Of a DNA stretch of 64,000 nt, positions 50,508-58,762 are shown piece by piece. The DNA lies in NCBI GenBank assembly GCA_040755725.1, contig JBFMAI010000027.1:62001-126000 (forward strand), in the 5' to 3' direction. Made by a program: the position numbers and the translations under genes. The stretch is from JBFMAI01 sp040755725 (GTDB taxonomy: Bacteria; Planctomycetota; Phycisphaerae; UBA1845; Fen-1342). Position 1 is the stretch's first letter, and each line of letters opens with the position of its first letter. A model generated the notes under the pieces. It made no database searches. It was not told where the DNA came from and saw only the letters and a list, made by a program, of their open reading frames with translations.

Positions 50508-51524
50508 TTGAATCTCCGTCCCGGCCTGGTGGGTCTGCTCTTCGTGCTGGCCGGCTGTCAGAGCCCGGCGCCGCCCCCGCCGGTGACGCTTTCGCCGGCT
50601 GAACGACTCGAATTGCAGGGGCGGGCGCTGAATCTGCTCCTGCGGGCGGCGGACAGCGATCTGGACGATGTTTCGTGCAACGCCATCGAGGCGTTGGCGC
50701 GGGTCGCGCCGCGCGACGGACAGGCCGCCTTTCGGAAGGCTCTGCGCTCCAGTTCGCCGCTGGTGCGCTACGCCGGGTACGCCGCCCTCGGGGAGCTGCG
50801 CCAACGTGACGCCGCGTCCTTGGTGAGCCTCGGGGTGCGCGACCCGCACCCGCACGTGCGTCTGGCGGCCGCGTTCGCCGCGTGCCGCTGCGGGCGCGAC
50901 GGATACGCTCGCGTCCTGGTACGGACGTTGACGGACGCTGCCGACGAGGGCCTCCGCGCCGACGCCGCCGGTCTGCTCGGTCGTTTGGGAGAGCCGCGGG
51001 CCGTGAAGTGGCTGCGGGCGGCGCTCGGGCACCCGGGAAACAAGCGTTCCACACGCGTGACACTCGCGTTGTACGGGGCGCTGGCGGCCCTGGGTGAGAA
51101 AGACGCCCTCGATCAGCTCGTCTTCTACTCGCAGGGGGCGACGGAGGCCCGGGCCGAGGCCCTGCTTCTATTGGCGGACCTCGGTAACCCCGACGCCCGG
51201 GACGCCCTGCGCTACCGGCTGCTGGGCGTCAGCGAGGAGTATGACGAGGCCCGGCTGATCGCCGCCCGTGGTCTCGGCCGGTTGGGCTACCGCGACGGGT
51301 TTGACCTGGCGATGCGCAACCTCACCTTCAAGGACCCCAACCCCCACCCCGACCCCGACAACCCGGACCGCACGTACCCGATCCGCTCGATGGCGATCCA
51401 CGCGCTGGCGGAGATCGGCGACCCGCGCGCCATACCCGCGCTGCGCCAGATCGCCGCCGACCTGTCCGACGCCCGGCTCCAGGTGGCCGCCGGCTACGCG
51501 CTACTGAAGCTGCTGCAACGCTGA
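50508..51524 (+). CDS. HEAT-repeat lipoprotein
   Basis: The 338-residue product has a short signal peptide with lipobox VLAGC. It consists of HEAT/PBS-lyase-type repeats with units such as LVRYAGYAALGELRQRDAA, HVRLAAAFAACRCGRD and AIPALRQIAADLSD. It is probably a periplasmic protein-binding scaffold. I chose TTG at 50508 because GGAG at 50494-50497 is ten bases upstream. The frame is open back to the lnt stop, but that part is translated from the dispersed repeat and from a stretch with no coding character. Confidence 0.75.
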   Translation: MNLRPGLVGLLFVLAGCQSPAPPPPVTLSPAERLELQGRALNLLLRAADSDLDDVSCNAIEALARVAPRDGQAAFRKALRSSSPLVRYAGYAALGELRQRDAASLVSLGVRDPHPHVRLAAAFAACRCGRDGYARVLVRTLTDAADEGLRADAAGLLGRLGEPRAVKWLRAALGHPGNKRSTRVTLALYGALAALGEKDALDQLVFYSQGATEARAEALLLLADLGNPDARDALRYRLLGVSEEYDEARLIAARGLGRLGYRDGFDLAMRNLTFKDPNPHPDPDNPDRTYPIRSMAIHALAEIGDPRAIPALRQIAADLSDARLQVAAGYALLKLLQR

Positions 51525-51631
51525 CCCCGCCGCCGCGCCCCGCCGCGCGTACAAGAATCGGTCCTGCCCCGGCGCACCGGCCCTCAGCCGATGAACGTGC
51601 CCGCCCCGCGCGCCGGGCTCCGATGGCGGCC

Positions 51632-52798
51632 TCAGGCCCCGACGGCCTTCCGCAGCTCCGCCGCCCGGTGGGTCTTCTCCCAGGTGAACTCGGGCAGCTC
51701 GCGGCCGAAGTGCCCGTGGCGGGCGGTCTCACGGTAGATCGGCCGCCGCAGCTTCAGGTCATCGATGATCGCCCGCGGGGTGAGCGGGAACACCGCCCGC
51801 ACGGCCTGGGCCAGGCGCTCGTCGTCGGCCCGGCCCGTGCCGTCCGTGCTGACCATGACGCTGACGGGCTCGGCGACGCCGATGGCGTACGCGAGCTGCA
51901 CCTCACACACTTCGGCCAGTTCGGCCGCGACGATGTTCTTGGCGATGTGGCGGGCCATGTACGCCGCCGACCGGTCCACCTTGGTTGGGTCCTTGCCGGA
52001 GAACGCTCCGCCGCCGTGCCGACCGCGGCCGCCGTAGGTGTCCACGATGATCTTGCGGCCGGTGACGCCGGTGTCGCCGTGGGGCCCGCCGATCTCGAAG
52101 CGGCCGGTGGGGTTGACGTGGACGGTGATCTGGGGGTTCCACCACTCGCCGAGGACGGGCTTGATGATCTCGGCCGTGACCGCCCGGGCGAGTTCGGCCT
52201 GACGATCGTTCCACATGGGAGCGTGCTGGGTGGACAGGACGACCGTGTTGACGCGGACGGGCCGACGCCCTTCGTACTCGACGGTGACCTGCGACTTGGC
52301 GTCGGGGCGCAGGCCGGGGACGACGCCCTCGCGCCGCACGCCGACGTGCGCTTCCATCAGCCGGTGGGCCAGTTGAATGGGCAGGGGCATGAGCTGGGGC
52401 GTCTCGCGGCAGGCGTAGCCGAACATCATGCCCTGGTCACCGGCCCCGTCGCGGTCCACGCCCATGGCGATGTCGGGGGACTGGCGTTTGATGGACGTGA
52501 TGACGGCGCACGACTCGTAGTCGAAGGCCATGTCGCCTGAGATGTAGCCGATCTCCTTGATCGTCTCGCGCACGATGTCGGGGATCTCGACGTACGCCCG
52601 GGTGGTGACCTCTCCGGCGATGACGGCCATGCCGGTTGAGACGAGCGTCTCAATGGCGACCCGCGAGAACTCGTCCTGGGCCAGCATGGCGTCCAGAATC
52701 GAGTCGGAAATCTGGTCGGCCACCTTGTCCGGGTGGCCCATGCTGACCGACTCCGACGTGAACAAGTACTTCGGTGGGCTTGCGTTTGCCAAGGCCAA
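51632..52798 (-). CDS. metK: S-adenosylmethionine synthetase
   Basis: Makes SAM from methionine and ATP. The 388-residue product carries ESVSMGHPDKVADQISD with the phosphate-binding His, GAGDQGMMFGYA, GGRGRHGGGAFSGKDPTKVDRSAAY and other near-invariant blocks. No SAM-responsive riboswitch was recognised in its 129-nt upstream region, which it shares with the divergent CDF gene. SAM use links it to the methylthioadenosine-type salvage pair at 37.3-39.5 kb. Confidence 0.98.
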   Translation of the reverse strand: MALANASPPKYLFTSESVSMGHPDKVADQISDSILDAMLAQDEFSRVAIETLVSTGMAVIAGEVTTRAYVEIPDIVRETIKEIGYISGDMAFDYESCAVITSIKRQSPDIAMGVDRDGAGDQGMMFGYACRETPQLMPLPIQLAHRLMEAHVGVRREGVVPGLRPDAKSQVTVEYEGRRPVRVNTVVLSTQHAPMWNDRQAELARAVTAEIIKPVLGEWWNPQITVHVNPTGRFEIGGPHGDTGVTGRKIIVDTYGGRGRHGGGAFSGKDPTKVDRSAAYMARHIAKNIVAAELAEVCEVQLAYAIGVAEPVSVMVSTDGTGRADDERLAQAVRAVFPLTPRAIIDDLKLRRPIYRETARHGHFGRELPEFTWEKTHRAAELRKAVGA

Positions 52799-52927
52799 CT
52801 CCTTGCTCTATTTTGGCGCGCGCCGCGCGGCCCCACGCCCGTCGCCGCGGTAGTCTAGTGCGGGGTGCGCGGCCCGACAAGGCACGGGCCGTCCCCTGTC
52901 GGTCGAAGGTGCAGGAAACCCGTACCC

Positions 52928-53830
52928 GTGTCCTCGACACACACCCATCTGGAGCAGGGGGCGCGCGTGTCGCTGGCGGGACTGCTGCTCAACGTGGCGC
53001 TGGCGGCGGTCAAGCTGGTGGCGGGGGTGGTCGGGCATTCGTTCGCGCTGGTCGCCGACGCCATCGAGTCGTCGCTCGACGTGGTGGGGTCGTTCGTGGT
53101 CTGGCGGGGGCTGCGCATCGCCGGGCAGCCTGCCGACCGGGACCACCCCTACGGCCACGGGCGGGCGGAGGCGCTCGCGGGTCTGCTGGTCGCGCTCCTC
53201 ATCCTCGTCGCCGGCGTTGGCATCGCCGCCGAGGCCGTGCGCGGCCTGCTCTCCCCCAAGGCTCCCCCCGCCACGTTCACGCTTGCCGTGATCCTCGGCG
53301 TCGTCGTGGTCAAGGAGGCGATGTACCGGTACGTGCGGCGGGCGGCCCGGCGGACGGGCAGCGGGGCCGTGCTCATCGAAGCCTGGCACCATCGCAGCGA
53401 CGCCATCACCTCGGCTGCGGCGGCCGTCGGTCTGGCGATCGCCATTTTTGGGGGGCCGGCCTGCGCCCAGGCGGACAACTGGGCGGCCTTGGTGGCCAGC
53501 GGGGTCATCGTGGTCAACGCCGTCCGGCTCATCCGGTCCCCCCTCGGAGATCTTATGGACACGCGGCCGCGGGAGGTGGTCGAGCAGGTGCGCGTCGTTG
53601 CGGGGGGGGTGCATGGGGTGCAGGCGGTTGAGAAGGTCCTGGCGCGCAAAACCGGCCTGGCCTATCTGGTGGACATGCACGTGGAGGTGGCGCCGGAGAT
53701 GACCGTGGACGCCGCCCACGGCATCGCGCACGCGGTCAAGGACGCCGTCCGCGGCGCCATGCCGCAGGTGCAGGACGTGCTCGTCCACATCGAGCCGCAC
53801 GAGCCGCGCGGGTCGGCGTCGCGCCCCTGA
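52928..53830 (+). CDS. Cation diffusion facilitator family transporter
   Basis: A 300-residue CDF antiporter for divalent metals such as Zn, Mn or Fe. Six membrane helices are visible. The metal site motif in helix 2 is ADAIESSLDV (Asp and Glu) with HHRSDAITS in helix 5, followed by DHPYGHGRAEAL. A C-terminal cytoplasmic metallochaperone-like domain carries HVEVAPEMTVDAAHGIAH. The GTG at 52928 is preferred; the longer frame adds an Arg/Pro-rich stretch upstream. Confidence 0.9.
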   Translation: MSSTHTHLEQGARVSLAGLLLNVALAAVKLVAGVVGHSFALVADAIESSLDVVGSFVVWRGLRIAGQPADRDHPYGHGRAEALAGLLVALLILVAGVGIAAEAVRGLLSPKAPPATFTLAVILGVVVVKEAMYRYVRRAARRTGSGAVLIEAWHHRSDAITSAAAAVGLAIAIFGGPACAQADNWAALVASGVIVVNAVRLIRSPLGDLMDTRPREVVEQVRVVAGGVHGVQAVEKVLARKTGLAYLVDMHVEVAPEMTVDAAHGIAHAVKDAVRGAMPQVQDVLVHIEPHEPRGSASRP

Positions 53831-53969
53831 CCGCGGCCCCCGTCGCCTGTTCGGCAGGCGGTATGCCCGCGCCAGGTGGCCTGTCCGCGGCCTTGGGCGG
53901 ACTTGCCCCCTTCGAGAGTCCCAACATGGCCGCACGGACGCGGCCATGCCACCGGCTGCGTCCGGTGTC

Positions 53970-54063
53970 GCGGAGGCCCACGGACAAATACGAGCCCGGA
54001 GCGACAGCGACGGGTCGCGCGGAGGCCCACGGCCGGTACGGAGCCCGGTCGCCAGCGGCGACT
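53970..54063 (+). repeat. Tandem pair of 45-nt PERQRR-type repeats
   Basis: Two units start GCGGAGGCCCACGG at 53970 and 54019 and continue with GAGCCCGG and the AGCGACGGG-like end. A third, partial copy lies at 37238-37270. Confidence 0.7.
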
Positions 54064-54309
54064 CGCCCTGGCGAGCCGCTGCGGCCCGCGCGCTGTGCGG
54101 ACCCCGCGCCGGCGCGTGAGGCTCTTCCACGGCGTACGCTCGGCGCTGCCCGGACGCTCCCGCCGGCGGTTGTCGTCACGTGTCCACCTTCGCGGCCGGC
54201 CCCGGGCCGGCATTCACGGTATTAACGCGTCTATTTGCACCTTAGCCCCCTCGATAGGGCGGATTCACTACGGTTTTTGTCTGGATTGTGGTCCGGCAGG
54301 TCCGATTCG

Positions 54310-54388
54310 GGGGAGCAGGGAACAGGGAACGGGGAAGAGGGAACGGGGAAGAGGGATTGAGGGGCCAGGGGATTGAGGGATTGAGAAG
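54310..54388. repeat. 7-nt short tandem repeat (GGGAAC/GGGAAG type)
   Basis: Eight units in exact 7-nt register from 54310 to 54365, such as AGGGAAC, GGGGAAG and AGGGATT, then slipped units ending near 54388. It resembles the heptameric STRR sequences known from filamentous cyanobacteria. Confidence 0.78.
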
Positions 54389-54456
54389 AACGCCGCCAAG
54401 TGCCAGGGCCCAACCCGCGACCATCGCCCCCGCGCCCTATCGGCCCCTTGGCTTCT

Positions 54457-54549
54457 CGATGCCGGCCAGAGGCCGACGCTCCCCACAAAAATCGCGTGAA
54501 CACATCCTATCCACCGACCCGCGATGCCGGCCAGAGGCCGACGCTCCCC
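54457..54549. repeat. 28-bp direct repeat, two copies
   Basis: CGATGCCGGCCAGAGGCCGA and the following CGCTCCCC occur at 54457-54484 and 54522-54549. Each copy contains a CGGCC-AGA-GGCCG hairpin. Confidence 0.85.
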
Positions 54550-54582
54550 CCCCCTCGCCCCGTCGGCCCCTCCCGCCGCCAC

Positions 54583-54615
54583 CCTCCCCCAACCACTCCC
54601 TTCGAGGGAGGGGAG
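54583..54615. terminator. Hairpin downstream of secA
   Basis: CTCCCT/AGGGAG stem with a TCG loop inside CTCCCCCAACCACTCCCT and the purine run that follows, 45-77 bases past the secA stop on the minus strand. Related to 26791-26823. Confidence 0.5.
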
Positions 54616-54659
54616 TACGGGGGAGTGCGTCCAATCCGCGGTCGCCCTCATCCACCCGC

Positions 54660-57600
54660 TCACCGCGCCTTGCCGCAGCATTGCTTGTACTTCTTGCCCG
54701 AGCCGCAGGGGCAGGGATCGTTGCGACCGACTTTGGGTTGCTGGCGACGGATCGGCTCCGGCTTGGCCCCCTCGCCCTGCTTCCGCATCGCCGCCTGCTG
54801 GTCGTCGCCGGCGGCGGAGCTGAAGCCGACGTTTGTCGCGTCGGCCTTGGAGGCGGTGCCGCCCGCGTACGCGGGACCACCCGTTGGCGTGGGCGTCAGC
54901 GGCGCTCCGCGATCCGCGCCGCCGTAGCCGCCATCGGCCGCCGCCACGCGGACCTTGAAGATGAGGTCGGTGACACGCTCGCGGATGGTCTCGAGCATCT
55001 CGTTGAACATCCGCGTGCCTTCGCGCTTGTAGGCGATCTTGGGGTCCTGCTCGGCGTAGCCCCGCAGCCCGATCGAGTGCCGCAGCAGGTCCATCTGGTA
55101 CATGTGGTCCTTCCACACGGCGTCGAACGTGGTGAGCAGGACCCAGCGTTCGACCTGCGTGAGCTCGTAGCGCAGCATCTCGTAGCCGCAGCGCTGCAAC
55201 TGGCTGCGCAGGTCGCCGTCCAGATCAAGCGGGTGGCTGTCGGCTACGGCCCCGAAGCGCTGCCGGGCCCACCGCAACAAGGCGTCGCCGGCGTGCTCCG
55301 CCAGCGCCCGGTCGATCTCCTGGTCCAGCCGGCCGTTGTCCAGAAAGTCCGCATTAATTTCACGCAGCTCGCGGAACACCTGCTCCGGCGTCTTGCCCAG
55401 CAGGCGCTCATACGTCCAGGCGAGGCGGTACTTGTTGTTGACCCACGCGGCGATGCGGTTGCAGATCTCATTGACGTTGGCCCCGCCGCGTTGCAGGGCG
55501 TAGTCGATCACGGCGCCGACGGGGTACTCGATTTCGCGTTGCCGATAGGCCGCCCGCATCTTCTCGGCGAGCACGCGGGCGGCATCGTCGCGGTTGGCCG
55601 TCGCGAGGTCATCCAGCGGCACCTCGACGTCGAACTTCTCGCGGGCCCAGCGCACCAGTCGGGCCTTGCCGAGCAGCGGGTCCACGTACTGCTGGAGCGG
55701 GGCCAGGTCGTGCGACTCGATCTTGCGTTGCGCCGCCTCGACGATTTGCTCGATCAGCTCATCGGGGTCGGCCTTGCGCAGTTGGTTCTGCGTGAGATTC
55801 AGCCCGAATTGGGCGATCCAGCTCGCCAGACCGCGGACGTCCCACTCCTCCGGGTCGACCTCCGGGTCCACGTACTCGCCGAACATCCGCCGGGCGTGCT
55901 GCACGATCTCGTTCGCCCCGAGGTCGCGGACCTGGCGGACAAGCTGGTCGAACTCGGTGGTGTCGAGCTTGTCGGCCTCGACGGCGACGCCGAGGTTCGC
56001 CGCGCACCACTCGGCGACGCACTGGGCGGGGAAGCGCGGGTCGTAGTAGCGGTCGACGGCGTCGGTGACGGTCTGGTCGATCATCTCCCAGATGAGCTCG
56101 CTCATGCCGCGACCTTCGACCGCCCGCTGCCGCATGGCGTAGAACGTCTTCCGTTGGTAGTCCATCACCTCGTCGTATTCGAGGAGGTTCTTGCGGATGT
56201 GGAAGTTGCGTTCCTCGACCTTCTTCTGCGCGCGCTCGATACCCTTATTGACGCGCTGGTCCTCAATCGCCATCCCCTCTTCGAACCCGAGCATCTGGAG
56301 CATCTTCAGCACCCACTCGCCCATGAACAGGCGCAGCAGGTCGTCCTGGAACGACAAGAAGAAGCGCGAGCTGCCCGGGTCGCCCTGCCGGCCGCAGCGG
56401 CCGCGGAGTTGATTGTCGATGCGGCGGCTCTCGTGGCGCTCGGTGCCGACGACGTGCAGGCCGCCGATGGCCGCGACCCCGGGGCCTAGCCGGATGTCGG
56501 TGCCGCGGCCGGCCATGTTGGTGCTGATGGTGACGTTGCCGACGAGCTGTTTCCGCTTGCCGCGCTGTACCTGCTGCTGCTGGCCGGCCTTGGCGACGAT
56601 CTCGGCCTCGCGGGCGTGGTTCTTGGCGTTGAGGACTTCGTGCTCGATGCCGTACTTGTGGGTCAGGAGCTGGCTGAGCTTCTCGGAGTTCTCCACGCTG
56701 ACGGTGCCGACCAGCACGGGGCGTCCGGTGACCTCACCACCCATCAGCCGCTTGTAACCCTCGACCAGCGCCTGCTCGTCGCCGCGACCGTTATCGAAGG
56801 CGGTCAGCGCTTCGGCGATGGTGCGGAGCTGCTCCGGAATCGCCGCGTCACCCTGTCCCGCTTCCTGGAGCTCCCGCAGCGTGCGCTGGGCTTGCTTGAG
56901 CATGTCCACCATGGACCAGGCGTCGGCGGGGTAGCCCTCCTGGCTGTACGACCGGATTTCCTCGACGATGGCCTCGAACTTGTTCTCGGCGTTCTTGTAA
57001 ATCTTGTCATTATAGTCGATGCGGCGGACCGGCATGTTGGTCGGGATGGCAATGACCTCGAGCTTGTAGATCTTCATGAACTCGTCGGCTTCGGTCATCG
57101 CGGTGCCGGTCATGCCGGCCAGTTGACGATACAGCTTGAACAGATTCTGGAGGGTGATCGTGGCGAGGGTCTGCGTCTCCTGTTTGACCGTGACGCGTTC
57201 CTTGGCCTCGACGGCTTGGTGCAGCCCGTCCGACCACTGCCGGCCGTGCATCAGACGGCCGGTGAACTCGTCCACGATGATGATCTGGTCGTTCTGGACG
57301 ACGTATTCCTTGTCCTTGCGGTACACGACGTGCGCCCGCAGGGCGTTGTCGATGTAGTGGGGCCAGTTCATGTTGCGGCTGTCGTAGAACGTGCCGATGC
57401 CCAGGTGCTGCTGGGCGGCCTTGGCTCCGTGCTCGGTCATGTGGGCACTCTTGCGATCGGCCTCGACGACGAAGTACTGCTTGTGGCCGATCGCCTCGGC
57501 TTCGTCCGACGTCAGCCAGAACGGGTCGGCGCGGAACTTCTTGATCCCGTCGCGGTACTTGGCTTCGTTGGGATCCAGGCCGAAGCCCCCCGGGTTCACC

Positions 57601-58655
57601 TCGATGTCCGCCAGCCGGGCCGCCGTCTCGCGGTTCGCCTGCGTCTGCTTCGCGATCAGCGCCCGGGCCACGTCGTCGGCCATGCGGTAGACGCTCACGT
57701 CGTCATGCGCCGGGCCGGAGATGATCAGCGGCGTGCGGGCCTCGTCGATCAGGATGCTGTCCACCTCGTCCACGACGACGTAGTCCTGGGGGCCCTGCAC
57801 CTGGTCGCGGACGCTCAACTTCATGTTGTCGCGGAGGTAGTCGAAGCCGAACTCGCTGTTGGTGCCGTAGGTGATGTCGCAAGCGTAGCCCGCCCGCCGC
57901 ACCTCCGCCCCGGGACCGTACGTCTCCATGTCGGAGCTGATGTACCCGACGGTGACCCCGAGCAGCTCGAAGATCGGCCGGCAGAAGTCGGCGTCGCGCT
58001 TCACCAGGTAGTCGTTGACCGTAACCATGTGGACCTTCAGGCCCTGGAGGACCTTCAGGTAGTTGGCCATGTAGCAGACGATGGTCTTGCCTTCGCCGGT
58101 GCGCATCTCGGCGACGTTGCAGTCTTCGAGCACTTTGCCGCCGATGAGCTGGCACTCGAACTGCCGGTGGTTCTGCGCACGCCGGGACGCCTCCCGGACG
58201 CAGGCGTAGGCTTCCGGTCGGATCTCATCCAGGCTGGCCCCGTCGGCCAGCCGCTGTTTGAACTCGGCGGTCTTGGCCCGCAGTCGCTCGGCCGACAACT
58301 CGCGGATGGACTCTTCTAGCGGGTCGATGCGCCCGCGGACCCAGTTCCGCAGCCGCAGCACGACGCGATCATTCCGCGACGGCATGAACTGGAAGGCGAG
58401 CCACCCGCCGAACCCGGCCCAGGCCAGCCCGGCCACCGAGACCACCAATGCCAGCCACTCGCGGCGCAGCCACGCGACTCCGGCGCCCTGCGGCCCCAGC
58501 ACCAGCAGCACGACGACGAGCAGCAACGCGAGCGTCAAGCCGCCGGCGATGACGAGGCGTAGCCCCGCGCGCCGCGCCCGGTACCAAAACACTGCCGAGG
58601 CGCTGGTCGCGTCGCGGAGGACATCGGTGTCGCCGACGTTTTGGAGCCAGTTCAT
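54660..58655 (-). CDS. secA: SecA preprotein translocase ATPase with N-terminal membrane anchor
   Basis: Motor that pushes preproteins through SecYEG. The 1331-residue protein is about 430 residues longer than E. coli SecA. An N-terminal extension of about 80 residues contains two membrane helices (about 31-54 and 66-90) before the usual start region (SRNDR). Walker A MRTGEGKT is at 184-191, with DEVDSILIDEART after it. Further insertions lie in the second nucleotide-binding domain and helical region. The C-terminus keeps the zinc SEC-C motif (DPCPCGSGKKYKQCC). The start codon sits in a hairpin. It lies downstream of efp. Confidence 0.95.
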   Translation of the reverse strand: MNWLQNVGDTDVLRDATSASAVFWYRARRAGLRLVIAGGLTLALLLVVVLLVLGPQGAGVAWLRREWLALVVSVAGLAWAGFGGWLAFQFMPSRNDRVVLRLRNWVRGRIDPLEESIRELSAERLRAKTAEFKQRLADGASLDEIRPEAYACVREASRRAQNHRQFECQLIGGKVLEDCNVAEMRTGEGKTIVCYMANYLKVLQGLKVHMVTVNDYLVKRDADFCRPIFELLGVTVGYISSDMETYGPGAEVRRAGYACDITYGTNSEFGFDYLRDNMKLSVRDQVQGPQDYVVVDEVDSILIDEARTPLIISGPAHDDVSVYRMADDVARALIAKQTQANRETAARLADIEVNPGGFGLDPNEAKYRDGIKKFRADPFWLTSDEAEAIGHKQYFVVEADRKSAHMTEHGAKAAQQHLGIGTFYDSRNMNWPHYIDNALRAHVVYRKDKEYVVQNDQIIIVDEFTGRLMHGRQWSDGLHQAVEAKERVTVKQETQTLATITLQNLFKLYRQLAGMTGTAMTEADEFMKIYKLEVIAIPTNMPVRRIDYNDKIYKNAENKFEAIVEEIRSYSQEGYPADAWSMVDMLKQAQRTLRELQEAGQGDAAIPEQLRTIAEALTAFDNGRGDEQALVEGYKRLMGGEVTGRPVLVGTVSVENSEKLSQLLTHKYGIEHEVLNAKNHAREAEIVAKAGQQQQVQRGKRKQLVGNVTISTNMAGRGTDIRLGPGVAAIGGLHVVGTERHESRRIDNQLRGRCGRQGDPGSSRFFLSFQDDLLRLFMGEWVLKMLQMLGFEEGMAIEDQRVNKGIERAQKKVEERNFHIRKNLLEYDEVMDYQRKTFYAMRQRAVEGRGMSELIWEMIDQTVTDAVDRYYDPRFPAQCVAEWCAANLGVAVEADKLDTTEFDQLVRQVRDLGANEIVQHARRMFGEYVDPEVDPEEWDVRGLASWIAQFGLNLTQNQLRKADPDELIEQIVEAAQRKIESHDLAPLQQYVDPLLGKARLVRWAREKFDVEVPLDDLATANRDDAARVLAEKMRAAYRQREIEYPVGAVIDYALQRGGANVNEICNRIAAWVNNKYRLAWTYERLLGKTPEQVFRELREINADFLDNGRLDQEIDRALAEHAGDALLRWARQRFGAVADSHPLDLDGDLRSQLQRCGYEMLRYELTQVERWVLLTTFDAVWKDHMYQMDLLRHSIGLRGYAEQDPKIAYKREGTRMFNEMLETIRERVTDLIFKVRVAAADGGYGGADRGAPLTPTPTGGPAYAGGTASKADATNVGFSSAAGDDQQAAMRKQGEGAKPEPIRRQQPKVGRNDPCPCGSGKKYKQCCGKAR

Positions 58656-58678
58656 CGCTCTCGCCTTCGGCGAGCGAT
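58654..58678 (-). promoter_or_regulatory. Hairpin over the secA ribosome-binding site and start
   Basis: On the minus strand ATCGCTCGCC (58678-58669) pairs with GGCGAGAGCGAT (58665-58654) across a GAA loop, with a two-base bulge. The 3' arm contains the GGCGAGAG ribosome-binding region and the first two bases of the ATG. Confidence 0.55.
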
Positions 58679-58680
58679 CA

Positions 58681-58762
58681 GGTGATAAGGCGAGGAGGTG
58701 ATATAGTGCAGCACGTAACCCCCTATCACTTTATCACTTTCTCACCTTGTCACCTTATCACC
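58681..58762. repeat. 8-nt tandem repeat with inverted partner between efp and secA
   Basis: Five octamers in exact register at 58722-58761, minus-strand consensus GTGATAAG with variants GTGACAAG and GTGAGAAA. The efp stop codon TGA lies inside the first unit. GGTGATAAGG at 58681-58690 is the perfect complement of 58753-58762, so the whole gap can fold on itself. Confidence 0.75.

Larger units (their letters stand above)
53831..54659. other. 829-nt repeat-rich gap without genes
   Basis: No credible gene on either strand. It contains a tandem pair of PERQRR-type repeats, a 7-nt tandem repeat, a 28-bp direct repeat and the pyrimidine-purine hairpin listed separately. It looks like a landing or expansion zone for repeats between cdf and the secA 3' end. 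Confidence 0.6.

Noticed and set aside
52799..52927. SAM riboswitch upstream of metK
   Set aside because: The 129-nt gap is too short and lacks recognisable SAM-I/II/IV core elements; I could not fold it convincingly.
26683..58762. Possible CRISPR array among the tandem repeats
   Set aside because: The arrays are 7-8 nt direct repeats without unique spacers, and no cas genes occur in the window.
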